The notes beneath the pieces were generated by a model that saw only the letters and a program-made list of their open reading frames with translations, was not told the origin of the DNA and did no database searches. Positions 11,405-21,086 of a DNA stretch of 64,000 nt are shown one piece after another. Where the stretch lies: contig MU405337.1 in the NCBI GenBank assembly GCA_022836615.1, positions 1-64,000 of the forward strand, given 5' to 3'. The position numbers were made by a program, and so were the translations under genes. Origin of the DNA: Annulohypoxylon bovei var. microspora. Its lineage: Eukaryota > Ascomycota > Sordariomycetes > Xylariales > Hypoxylaceae. Position 1 is the first letter of the stretch. Each line of letters begins with the position of its first letter.

Positions 11405-11575
11405 TCTACTAATAGGTTTACAAAAGTGCAACTAGATTCATTCGATTTGTTTAACTTAGATGAACATTTAGGTCAGCTTTATCAATTATAAAAAGCAATA
11501 TTCGCAAAGTTATTCAAATGTAAAGATTGTACAATTTAGTTGGTGCGATTACTTAATGGCGGGGTAAGCCTGGAA

Positions 11576-11653
11576 CCTAATTAGCTCAGCTTACCTAATT
11601 AGTTCAGCTTACCTAATTAGTTCAGCTTACCTAATTAGTTCAGCTTACCTAAT
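11576..11653. repeat. 18-bp tandem repeat in element centre
   Basis: There are four consecutive copies of an 18-bp unit (CCTAATTAGYTCAGCTTA) followed by a partial fifth. The first copy has C where the others have T. The unit contains TAATTA, a short palindrome. Confidence 0.9.
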
Positions 11654-11844
11654 AGCGGGGTAAGCTCAAAATTGGCCAAGCTTACTTACTTACATAATAA
11701 ACAAATACAAGCTTTAAAACACCTACAATTAAATAAAATATAAAACACCTACAATTAAATAAAATAAAATATAATAACCTTGATAATATTTTAATAAAAG
11801 TTTCATTTATTAGTTAATAGCTATTAAACCTAAGTTAAGCCTTT

Positions 11845-11946
11845 GTTGAACCGCTGTTGAACCGCTGTTGAACCGCTGTTGAGCCCTGGTTGAGCCCTGG
11901 TTCAGCCCCGGTTGAGCCCCAGTTGAACCCCGGTTGAACCTGGGGC
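11845..11946. repeat. 12-bp tandem array, right arm
   Basis: This is the inverted counterpart of the left array, with units of the type GTTGAACCGCTG shifting to GTTGAGCCCTGG. Unit order differs slightly from the left arm, which suggests independent expansion and contraction. Confidence 0.85.
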
Positions 11947-12241
11947 CACGTTAAACCAGTATTACGCAACGATTATTAAAGCTATTATAGTGCATTTATT
12001 TTTATTAGCTTAACTGAATTGAAAGCTATCAAATACCGTTTTTAAAATCATAAAAGCATAAGGTTTCGTAAAGTTATTACCTTGTAAATATTTATATTAG
12101 TAAGCCGCGGTTAAACCGCGGGTAAACATGAGCTTTTAGTGGACCCCGGGTAGAAAAACTCCTACCCCTAGTCGAGTTTGGGGTCGCCCCACAATTTCTA
12201 CCCCTTACCAGCTTTTTCTACCCCTAGCTGACTGATCCCTC
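11925..12241. repeat. Right terminal inverted repeat (about 317 bp)
   Basis: This is the inverted copy of 10992-11310. It ends CAGCTTTTTCTACCCCTAGC and then TGACTGATCCCTC at 12241, directly before the second AAACGAGTA. Confidence 0.8.
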
Positions 12242-12250
12242 AAACGAGTA
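12242..12250. repeat. Right 9-bp target-site duplication
   Basis: AAACGAGTA is identical to 10983-10991 and marks the right insertion border. Confidence 0.8.
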
Positions 12251-12531
12251 GAAATGGGTTGAACCTATTGGTCACATGATAGCCCCTATAGCAGCAACTA
12301 GAAATACGGAAGTGGGTACCATGTCCACTTCATTATGTAATACATTACTTTCAATAAAATTGTGTCTCCCCTTTTTTGGATTTTCTTTTTTGGAATCGAC
12401 CTTCTCAACCACTTAAGTTTTGCATATTTTACAACTTTCAAGCGATTCTGACCTACTCTTCAGTCCAGGTTTGAATTGGTCCGCACCTCATTTTCCTTGT
12501 GCTTTCCTAGTAGATACGGTAGCCTGTTCGC

Positions 12532-12557
12532 TACCTACCTACCTAGGTAGGTAGGTA
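12532..12557. repeat. 26-bp perfect palindrome of CCTA/TAGG units
   Basis: Three CCT-A units meet three A-GGT units at a CCTAGG centre, giving a perfect inverted repeat. It is the longest copy of a motif dispersed through the window. It overlaps the stop codon and last codons of the receptor gene ending at 12539, which therefore encode Tyr-Leu-Pro-Arg-stop. Confidence 0.9.
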
Positions 12558-13831
12558 TTGGCAGAGTTGTTGGCTAGGCCGCCAGGCTCAGCATACGCAA
12601 CGGTGAACGAATCTGTGCGCTTTACCTGGCCGTCGATTCTAGTACTGTTGTTACTATACGAGTCTTGACCTTTTACCTCATGCCACACTGCATTTGACTC
12701 GTTTCCAAGCCCGTGCGTGTTCATTTCGATATCGTGATAGGCACCGTTGCGATACCCCGCAGTTTCGCTCAATGCCGATGACTTGCTGTCAGCCCGCGTG
12801 CTCTGGCCCAGCAGGCTGGCCATCGAGTTGACAAAAGTGCTTAGTTTGGTGGGAATCTCGAGCTTTAGTAGGGCACGGAGCGGGACTATATTTCCTAGAA
12901 GGACGACACAGGCCTGTTCCAGGGTGGCCCAGAGCAAACTCAGTGGGCCAGTGTACGTCCCGTCGGACCCTTGCTGTTTAGCGATGGCCGAAACGCCCTT
13001 CATGATAGACATGCCGCAAGTGAACAGACTCAGGGTCATCATCGCGATCAGGCTTAGGCGGCGACTCAAGGACATGTGCAGATTCGAGACGATAATGATG
13101 GGGAAAATGACGAAGGTCAAGTCAGCAAGGGCGTAGAAGGCTATGCTCAAGTCAGCCATGGTCTGCCGTCACATAATGTCAAGAGAAGCATGGAAAACGC
13201 ACACTGGCCGAGGAACATCATATCCGGAACGATAGTAGGTTCCCACTGCTTGGGATTTGGGATATACGGATTCCATAACGACTGAACCGGCTGCCTCGAG
13301 GCATAGAGGCAGATGCCGGTGATGGTACTCGTAATTACGCCACAAGCCGTAAGTGCAATAGCGTAATACCGAAACCAGACGCGAACGCCAAACAGGCGAA
13401 TAAGGAGAATGCAGATAGAGATGCGACCAAAGATTCCCGACACAACCCCTGGTGGGACCGAAAACCACTCCCACATGGACATGGTCACCACCTGATCGGA
13501 CGTGTACAGGTCATAGACATGTTTTCCCATGCCGTGTTTGAAGGCGAGGGAGACAAATATTTGAGCAACAAGCTGGAAAATCTAATCTCACAGGTCAGAC
13601 TGTTTCTCCTATTCTACCGGCTATGCAAGTAGCATAAAGTCTTACCATCGCGATGACCATCAGCCAGTCATCAGTAGCCAAACGCGGACCAATGTGCTTG
13701 CGAACGTATAGCCGTAGTAGCGTGGTGATGATGGCAAGACCCGTGAAGGTCCACGTCACGCCTATAACTAGTGGCCCGCGGCCTGGGTCATTAGGGTTAA
13801 TCGGCGGTGGAAATACAATCGTGGTCGACAT
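12539..13831 (-). CDS. SAT4/Pth11-type seven-helix membrane protein (about 389 aa, 3 exons)
   Basis: The exons are 13831-13646, 13581-13205 and 13145-12539; phases agree and give about 389 residues. The protein belongs to the fungal rhodopsin-domain (SAT4-like) family. Seven hydrophobic helices are visible, with the family signature of a first helix followed by RLYVRKHIGPRLATDDWLMV. The usual Trp-Pro-rich loop and DLTFVIFPIIIVSNLHMSLSRR helix follow, then a final helix before a polar Ser/Asn-rich tail. Members are plasma-membrane or vesicle proteins, and Pth11 relatives act as surface sensors. The last splice acceptor (TTGAG at 13146) is chosen by frame and is the weakest point. It sits in the biosynthetic cluster; a role in sensing or product handling is inference only. 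The last residues derive from the palindromic repeat. Confidence 0.82.
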
Positions 13832-14586
13832 GACGGGTAGCAGAAGGCTCTAGCGGTGGGAAACGTGCAACGAAAAAAAAAAAAAAAAAAAAAAAAAAGG
13901 AAATATGGATAATATGGAGAGCACCTCTGGCGTAGGTAGGTAGTTAGAAACGTCCGTGAATGGACGTAGTATAACCGACCGCCAGATTTATTATGTATCG
14001 AGCTGGCGTCCATTTAGGGACGGGGTGGTTTCTTGGCTCAAACCGCTATAATAGGGACAGTCTGTGTGTCAGCGCAGCCTTATTCTGGCGTAACCCCCAC
14101 GATCGGATTCGGAATTTGGACCGTGATACCTTCACAGGAATGCGGTTGGTATGGTGATGCAGAAATCAGTAGCGCTAAACTTTGTCATCCAGGTATAGGT
14201 CACATACAAGGCTGCGCAGTTGCGGCGGGTGCTTGGAGAGGCCACCAACAATCAAGAGCTACTGCAAGTCATCACCACGGATCGAGCGGGAATCCTTGGC
14301 AGTGGTTAGGTTACCAATGGGAACGCTCGTTAGCTTATGCATACACCAGGTGTATGTATAGATAGGACTGTCTCTTCAACGACCAACATCTCAGTAGCCA
14401 GGCTCCTGATCCGTTGCCACCGTTTGTTTCCCTGGCCTTTCCCCCCCATCGACCGACTACGATCATCACTCTTCATACTTTCTTCTTGTTTATAGCTCGT
14501 TAACTCAACCCGGATTTATACTACACTACATATAGATTTATGCGGTGGAAAGGTCTAAACGTCTGGCCTGCTATCCGATTTCCATC
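13832..14586. other. Intergenic between receptor and exporter genes
   Basis: These are divergent promoters for the receptor (minus) and the MFS exporter (plus), 755 bp. The stretch contains a 26-nt A homopolymer and a GTAGGTAGGTAG motif near 13933. No coding frame is supported. Confidence 0.6.
13873..13898. repeat. A(26) homopolymer
   Basis: A run of 26 A residues lies about 40 bp upstream of the receptor start codon. Read on the receptor's coding strand it is a T tract, so it may affect that promoter or leader. Its length is likely variable. Confidence 0.95.
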
Positions 14587-16813
14587 ATGCCATCTCTAGA
14601 GAATGCGGCTGATAATGCCGCGTCTCATGAGCAGCTAGATGCATCGATGGCCTCATCCACGGTGCAGCAGCACCCGTTGCGCGACTCACAGGAAGCATCC
14701 CATAATGATGACGGCGAAAAGGCACACGATATCATCGTCACCAGCCCCGAGTGTGCTTCCGAGCCCGAATACGTTACTGGGATCAAGCTCGTCCTTGTTG
14801 TGGCCGCCGCCGCTCTGGCGTGTTTCCTCATGCTGGTTGACACCATGGTGATTAGCACGGTAAATCTTATTGCTGCCACTCCACGAAAAATGCCATCTTC
14901 TCACTCTTTAAGGCTATTCCTCGCATCACCGACGATTTCCACTCGCTTGCCGACGTCGGTTGGTACGCCAGCGCCTATCAGTTTGGCATGTAAGGTCTCC
15001 CGCGACTCGCATCACAGCCTGAACTAGAAAACTTACCGGGGAATTACAGTGCGGCCCCCCAGCCTTTGGTAGGCAAAATCTACACCCACTTCAAAACCAA
15101 GGTTCGTAGGTGCTACCAATGTACTCTCTAGGCTGTCCTAACATGAATACACAATAGTGGACCTTCCTCGTCTTCTTTGGCATTTTCGAGTTGGGTTCAG
15201 TGTTATGCGGTGCAGCGGTCTCCTCGGTGATGTTGATAATCGGTCGTGCCGTCGCTGGTCTGGGCGCCGCTGGAATCATCAACGGCGCCATCACCATCGT
15301 GTCCAGTTGCGCGCCATTGGAAAAGCGACCCGGTTAGTCGAGTTAAATGACGATAAACGAGTAGGCATGCTAACTTCGTGCCTCGACTGGTAGCCTTGTT
15401 AGGCATGACCATGGGGTGTAGGTTCTCTCTACAAGTACATGCTGTATCGGAGTGATTTAGTAATATTTCAACCCTAGTACAACAACTAGGGCTCGTCATC
15501 GGACCCCTGATCGGGGGTGCATTTACCACGTTTAGTACGTGGCGATGGTGTAAGCTTCGACTGCTGGTGAGAATATGGGGTTTCTTTGATTTAAGCTAAC
15601 ATTAGGACCCTAGCTTTTTATATCAACCTGCCCATTGGTGCCATAACGGTCGTCCTCGCCCTCATTGTTCATATTCCCGAACAGGCACCCAAGGGAAGCC
15701 TTCTTTCTGCCCTCCCACAGCTACACCACCACCTGGACTTGGTCGGCTTTGCTCTCTTCGCCCCAGCTGTTATCCAACTCCTGCTTGCCTTACAATACGG
15801 AGGAAATCAGTTTGCCTGGGATTCGTCTCAGGTCATCGGTCTTTTCTGTGGCGCCGGTGCAACCTGTTTTGTGTGGGTTCTCTGGAACTATCACAAAGGC
15901 GACGCCGCGCTTCTTCCTGCAGCTATGATCCGTCGGCGGACAGTTTGGTCAGCGGCCTTGTTTAACGCGTTTCAGATGGTGGGAATCTACGGCTTATTTT
16001 ACTATCTGCCTATATATTTTCAAGCAGTTTACAACACTTCAGCTATTCTCAGTGGGGTTTATATCATACCGATGATAGTGCCTCAACTTCTGACAGCCGG
16101 TCTCACGGGTGGTATTTGTAAGTCCATAAAGAGATAAAGGGTCATGTTGTCAGGCGATAATCTAATGAACGGGAACTATAGTACAGAAGACGGGCTACGT
16201 CATCCCCATCGCCATCTTCTCACTCGTGCTCTCTTCTATAGGCACCGGCCTCATGTCGACACTCCAGGCCGACAGCTCGGTGGGGAGATGGGTTGGATTT
16301 CAAATTCTAGCAGGAGTCGGCTCAGGAGCTGGGCTACAGCTAGTGCGTTTCTCACTTACAACCTGGCGCATGGCCTCTACTAACGAGCTCAAATAGGGTA
16401 TAATCTCAATCCAAGGAGTGACGACTGGCGAAGAACTCTCATCGGCTATGGCATTCATGGTCTTCACACAATCACTATTCCCGGCGATCATCTTATCTTT
16501 ATGCAACTTAGTTCTAGTATTGGGTCTCAAGGCTCAATTGCCTTCACGTGCTCCCAATGCTGATGCGGCAGCTGTCATCAAGGCTGGGGCGACAAGCTTC
16601 CGTAATGTAGTGGACACTGCTGATCTTGATGGAGTCATCACCGCGTACGCAAACAGTGTCGACCAAGTATTTTATTTGGTCGTAGCTATGGTCACTGTTA
16701 GCGGCCTCTTCATCTGGGGCATAGGGTGGCAGGACATTCGGAAGAAGATCGAGGGCACTACATCTACTAAGAGGAACGCCCCTGTTGAAAGCAACGAGAA
16801 GGCAGGTGTATAG
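14587..16813 (+). CDS. MFS exporter, DHA2-type (about 584 aa, 9 exons)
   Basis: I read nine exons: 14587-14859, 14913-14989, 15050-15101, 15158-15332, 15394-15417, 15478-15549, 15614-16117, 16182-16342 and 16397-16813. The phases agree and give about 584 residues. After a polar start the first helix has LACFLMLVDTMVIST, followed by AIPRITDDFHSLADVGWY, the classic start of 14-span DHA2 drug:proton antiporters. LVGKIYTHFKTKW and GRAVAGLGAAGIINGA (antiporter motif C-like) follow, then IGPLIGG and the FYINLPIGA block. The closest known roles are efflux of toxic metabolites by fungal clusters. Its place beside the synthetase suggests it exports the product. The 24-nt fifth exon is unusually small. 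Confidence 0.88.
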
Positions 16814-17724
16814 GTAATTTACAAAGCAACAGTGCCCAAATTGAATGTTTAGTATTGTACATTCATTAGAAAGCTGGAATGGAGGCGGGGAGGAGGGAAA
16901 ATCTAAGGCTAGGCTCTGTTAGTAGATTTTTGCCACACAGAGAACGTGGTATATAAGACCTTAATATGCCAAGGGTATAATATTCGACAGAAATAGACAG
17001 ACTTTGAATGAGGAAGTTGGTGCCTGAACTTGATAACTTAACAAGAGGGCTCCCATGAAACTACATCCTGTCTCATCTTGCAACGTGTACCATGCCTCTA
17101 GCTAATGAACACGGGCCGAGAGAGCACACATGCCCTTGTTCATCCGAAGGATTCGCGGATGGCAACGTTGGCGGATGTTGTGCATAATCCGGGGAGCACG
17201 GGATGTTTTGCTAACATTATGAAGCATCGGCGTGTACATATCAAATGCAAAGTGATGGATGCAAGCGGCAAGCAAGAGGTTGCATTGTTAGTCGTTACAG
17301 ACAGATGGAAAGCTTAAACCCCCTTTAATATTAATACAACATTCTATTCACTTAAGCCCTTTTAGTGACCTCGTTTAAGCAATATTACTATCTAAAGCTA
17401 TAATTATCCTGAGAATGGGATTTATATTGATGAGAGGACTGGGGAGGTCCTGCTGTTAGTCCCTAATAGATAGTCCATGCCTCGAAGTTTCCCCTTTTCA
17501 TTCTTACATATGTGAGGGTTATAACCTACCTAGGTACTCAAGAAGGTAGACAATCTGCATTTGCGAAATAGGCCCGAATCGATATCTATCTATCTGATAT
17601 ATCACAATAATGTACTATACTACTTCTTACGAGGAGAAGGATAGGAAAAGTATGTAATATATCCTCACCCTATCTCCTTTCCAGGGCGCAGCCTCGTCAA
17701 AGAAATCCTGCTAACGTCTAGAAA
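16814..17724. other. Intergenic, exporter to NmrA-like gene
   Basis: There is no supported gene in this 0.9-kb stretch. A 70-codon frame at 17105-17317 has no recognisable family and no convincing context. A CCTACCTAGGTA motif lies near 17524. Confidence 0.6.
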
Positions 17725-18666
17725 ATGGCCAATACCCCAACCGTGTTCGTCACCAGTGCAACTGGCAGTCAGGGTAGCGCGCTTTGCTATGAGCTCCGCA
17801 AGTTGGGCTGGAACCTGCGCGCAACGACGCGGAACCTCGACTCCCCCGTCGCGCAAGCACTAAACGCTGCGGGTGTGCATTTCACCCTTGGCAGTTGGGA
17901 TGATGAAGATGCACTACGCAAAGGGCTCGAGGGCTGTGACAAGCTCTTTTTGTGCCTGCTACCCAGCCTTACCGATTTCGATCAGGCACCACGGCGGGCA
18001 ACGCTCATCACTCGCCTAGCGAGGAAGGTCGGCGTCGACCATGTAATCGCGTCGACCACGCTCGGCTCCTTCATGATCGAGCCAGGCTTCGTACCGCCCG
18101 TCCAGCTCGGCACCTTCTTTGACGCCCACGTCCGAAGCAAGAAGCGCGTTGAGCAAGCCGTCATCGACAGCGGCTTCGCACGCTGGACCGTACTGCGCCC
18201 AGGCTTCTTTATGGCCAATTTCATTGAACCCAAAATCCAGTTCGGCTACACCGAAACGAAGAAGGGCTCCTGGACGAGCTCCCTGACAGCTGAATCTCCA
18301 CTTGGGCTCGTCGACCACGTCGACATCGCCCGGTTCGCAACCGCGGCATTCCAGGATCCCACCGCGTATCACGGCCGGAAGCTGGGGGTCATCAGCGAAG
18401 AGCTTCTGGTGCAAGATGCGATGGACCAGCTTGCCGAGGCAATCGGCGACGGAAGATCTATCAAGGCCGTTTTCATGACGGACGAGGAGATCGCCCAGGA
18501 GCAGGCGAAGGGCTCATGGCTGTTCTTCTCCTCGGAGCCATGTGTACGGCACCTGTCGAGCTATACAGATCTGGGCGAATTGCAGCGGCTTTGTCCTGGG
18601 CTCATGACGTTTAGAAACTTTCTCATGCGGGAGAAGGAGGCTGTCAAGGTTACATATCTCTCTTAA
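17725..18666 (+). CDS. NmrA-like NAD(P)-binding protein (313 aa)
   Basis: This intronless protein has a Rossmann nucleotide-binding loop at its N terminus (VTSATGSQGSAL, about 9-20). The RATTRN segment after the second strand suits NADP binding. Later come VGVDHVIASTTLG and the substrate-domain line with WTVLRPGFFMANF. The length and order fit the NmrA-like / isoflavone-reductase-like atypical short-chain family. Members either reduce small metabolites or act as redox-sensing regulators; sequence alone does not decide. Its position between exporter and GST suggests a tailoring or redox-control role in the cluster. Confidence 0.88.
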   Translation: MANTPTVFVTSATGSQGSALCYELRKLGWNLRATTRNLDSPVAQALNAAGVHFTLGSWDDEDALRKGLEGCDKLFLCLLPSLTDFDQAPRRATLITRLARKVGVDHVIASTTLGSFMIEPGFVPPVQLGTFFDAHVRSKKRVEQAVIDSGFARWTVLRPGFFMANFIEPKIQFGYTETKKGSWTSSLTAESPLGLVDHVDIARFATAAFQDPTAYHGRKLGVISEELLVQDAMDQLAEAIGDGRSIKAVFMTDEEIAQEQAKGSWLFFSSEPCVRHLSSYTDLGELQRLCPGLMTFRNFLMREKEAVKVTYLS

Positions 18667-19238
18667 GAGCGAACACTAGCCCCTTACCCCTATTTTAAGC
18701 CAATACAGGTAGTTGTCAGATTTAACCGAATATTGAATATGCATCTCAGTATCTTCCTGCAATAGCTGCTACGTACCTAACTATATCATTGTTGGTGGTT
18801 CTCTGCATGATGGCCACTGATACATATACCACTAGGGTGCGACGGTTATCGACGTGTTGAGGTACAATATCGCACATGCACATGTGCTTTACATACCTAG
18901 GTTAGGTACCTAAGTTGGCACATAATTTCGTTTTGAGCCAGCACATACTTGCCCAGTTCCATGGAAAAAGCTACGTTGCAATTACCAACCGGAAAACGCG
19001 TCTATTAGTGCTACAAAAATATACGGATTGCCGTTGGAGCAAGCGGAAGCCTCTTTTATTACAATATTATCCCCTATGTGCATGTATGAATAAGGGGTAT
19101 ATACATGTTCTCCAACACTTGTCTATGTCAACCAAGAGTAGTCTACCTATCCAATATATCTTGGTATTTAAGCGCTCAACTTCTACTCCAACCTCCTTCA
19201 CTTCCTGCACTTTTTTCGTCACCTGTGATTTTAGTAAA
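18667..19238. other. Intergenic, NmrA-like to GST
   Basis: No gene is supported. The GST promoter lies at its right end, with a TATTTAAG box at 19165-19172. CCTAGGTTAGGTACCTA motifs occur near 18896-18912. Confidence 0.55.
19165..19172 (+). promoter_or_regulatory. TATA-like box of GST gene
   Basis: TATTTAAG lies 67 bp before the GST start codon, followed by a C/T-rich leader. The spacing suits a fungal core promoter. Confidence 0.45.
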
Positions 19239-20283
19239 ATGGCCACAATTCCGCCCGAGAAAGCCCCCAAGCCGGGCCTGAACGTTTACGGCTACGCATC
19301 CGTGAATCCTTACAAGGTGTCCATCTTGGCCGAGGAGCTCGGGTAACTGCTTGATTTCTCAGTGCTAGCAAGCCGCCTGAATACAGTAGTTAATACCTTA
19401 CTAGCATTCCATACAACTATATCAGCGTGGACATGGTCACGGGCGAATCCCAGTCCGAGTGGTATGCGTCCATCAACCCGAACAGCCGTATGCCCGCTCT
19501 GGTCCATGTCAAAGAAGATGGAGCCTCCGTGACTGTGTTCGAGAGCGCCGCGTGCTTGCTCTACATCGCCAGCGAGTTTGATAAGGAGCACAAAATCTCC
19601 TATCCCGTCGGCACCCCTGAATACTGGACCCAGCTGTCCTGGGTAAGTACTATTCCAAGCCACCTTTGTGGTAACTTCCTAGTTACCTACCTACCTAGGC
19701 TAATACCCTTCCCACGTAGCTCTCGTGGCAAGTCGCCGGCTTTGGCCCTATGATGGGTCAAGCATGCTTCTTCAACCGGTATACAACCGAGCCCGTACCG
19801 TATAGTTCCTGGCGCTATACGTCCGAGTGTCGAAGGCTCCACCATGTGCTAGACAAGCAGCTAGTAAGTCACACGTTTAGTCTTATTACTTAGAATCCGA
19901 TGATAAGATATCAGGACTACTTAGCTCTAACTATCATTGACCTTTCCCAACAGTCCACTTCCCCCTTCGTGGGCGGGGACCGCCTGACGGTTTCTGATAT
20001 CGCAATCTTCGTCTTCGCTCACTCTTCCAAGTGGTGCGGTGTCGACATCAATGAGTTCCCCAATCTCAAGGCGTGGCACGACAAACTTGCCCAGCGGCCC
20101 GGCTTCCAAAAGGGGCTGCAGGTTCCGGTAGCCTACTCGTTCAGTGACGAGGCAGTTTCCAATCCTGACGGGCAGGACTTTTATAACAATATGAGGAAGT
20201 ATGGCGCTCAAATGATTAAGGGGGTGACCGAAAAATGGAAGGGCGATGTGGTACAGGTGCCCTCCGACCATGCCAATTACTAG
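19239..20283 (+). CDS. Glutathione S-transferase (about 271 aa, 4 exons)
   Basis: The exons are 19239-19342, 19405-19642, 19720-19863 and 19954-20283; phases agree. The N-terminal thioredoxin-like half has YGYASVNPYKVSILAEELG, then IPYNYISVDMVTGESQSEWY, the NPNSRMPALV glutathione-site loop with its cis-Pro, and VFESAACLLYIA (the Glu/Ser pair that binds the gamma-glutamyl end). The all-helical half has LSWQVAGFGPMMGQA and GGDRLTVSDIAIFVFAH, the conserved folding motif. It resembles Ure2p-like GSTs of fungi. In metabolite clusters such GSTs conjugate or detoxify reactive intermediates. It may mark the right edge of the cluster. The second intron contains ACCTACCTACCTAGG. Confidence 0.88.
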
Positions 20284-20561
20284 GTCTTCCTTACTTTACG
20301 TGTACAGAAAGGCGTCAGAATAAATGGACTATGTGCGAATTGGTACTGTACTACACTGTGAACAAGAATATCCCCTTGGTCTAACTTATGTACACGCGTT
20401 ATAGCTGGCAATAGATGCTGATTAGATAATAAGGGGATAGATAAACTAGCATATGCTCCATTTACCCTCGCCCGTCCTTCATTTCAGGCAAAGAATTTAC
20501 CCAAGCATGGAGGAGAAATAATCTCTGAATTTCCATCTCAAATATCACCAAATCTAGTCAT

Positions 20562-21086
20562 TTACTTCTGAAATGACACCAAGATAAAGTCTAAACTATT
20601 CCCAGTGCCGCGTCCCCAATTATAACCATCCCGGCATTGCAATATCATATGGCCGTCCGCAGTGAACTCGACGTTAAAGTCTCTGCTCCCACCAACGGAG
20701 AAGACCTTTCGACCACCTTGGATATTACCTGAAACGATAAGCTTCCAGTCGCTGTCTTCGAGTTGAATGGAGGCCGTGCGGCCATGGACGCTGGTGACAT
20801 TTATCTCCGTACACTTTTCCCCTTGATCGAGCCAGCGGTCAAACTTGATGTATTGGGCGTCTTGAGGACAGCAAAAAGCCATGGCATTGTCCCGGTGATT
20901 GCGTACAATGATATTATAGGTCTTGTTTTCGGGTTGGTGGATTTCCTGGAGATTTAGGACCATGCTGATAGTAATGTTATGCGTTTGGGTAGTCCAACAG
21001 CAAGTCATACGTTGAGCGGTGGTTGGTAGAAGCTTGAAAAAGGTTCGCTTTGGGTACCTAAAGAATGAAGATGGGATTCCCAACAT
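20562..21086 (-). CDS. Small hypothetical protein (174 aa or shorter)
   Basis: I do not recognise this protein. The open frame from ATG 21086 has a basic Phe-rich start. The more protein-like part begins near MVLNLQEIHQPENK (residue 42), which may be the true start. The remainder alternates short hydrophobic stretches with polar turns (YNIIVRNHR, WKLIVSGNIQGG, DFNVEFTADGHMILQC), which suggests an all-beta fold. Five cysteines are visible. There is no signal peptide or membrane segment. It ends about 280 bp from the end of the GST gene, in convergent orientation. Confidence 0.45.
   Translation of the reverse strand: MLGIPSSFFRYPKRTFFKLLPTTAQRMTCCWTTQTHNITISMVLNLQEIHQPENKTYNIIVRNHRDNAMAFCCPQDAQYIKFDRWLDQGEKCTEINVTSVHGRTASIQLEDSDWKLIVSGNIQGGRKVFSVGGSRDFNVEFTADGHMILQCRDGYNWGRGTGNSLDFILVSFQK

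Larger units (their letters stand above)
10992..12241. mobile_element. Non-autonomous foldback/MULE-like element, 1,250 bp
   Basis: The ends are long inverted repeats. The left end starts GAGCCTACAGTCA, and the reverse complement of the right end starts GAGGGATCAGTCA; after that the two arms agree very closely for about 120 bp, then with small divergence to about 320 bp. Perfect 9-bp direct repeats flank the element. Inside each arm is an array of 12-bp units, and the centre holds an 18-bp tandem repeat. It has no transposase. Its one long frame (11264-11491) merely translates the repeat. Long TIRs plus a 9-bp target duplication suggest a Mutator-like (MULE) class mobilised in trans. It lies between the P450 and the receptor gene of the cluster. 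Confidence 0.82.

Noticed and set aside
11264..11491. 75-codon frame inside the inverted-repeat element
   Set aside because: It is the translation of the 12-bp tandem units and carries no function.
11576..11653. CRISPR-like regular repeat
   Set aside because: Units are contiguous with no spacers; it is a plain 18-bp tandem repeat in a eukaryotic genome.
17105..17317. 70-codon plus-strand frame downstream of the exporter
   Set aside because: No family, no promoter or splice support.
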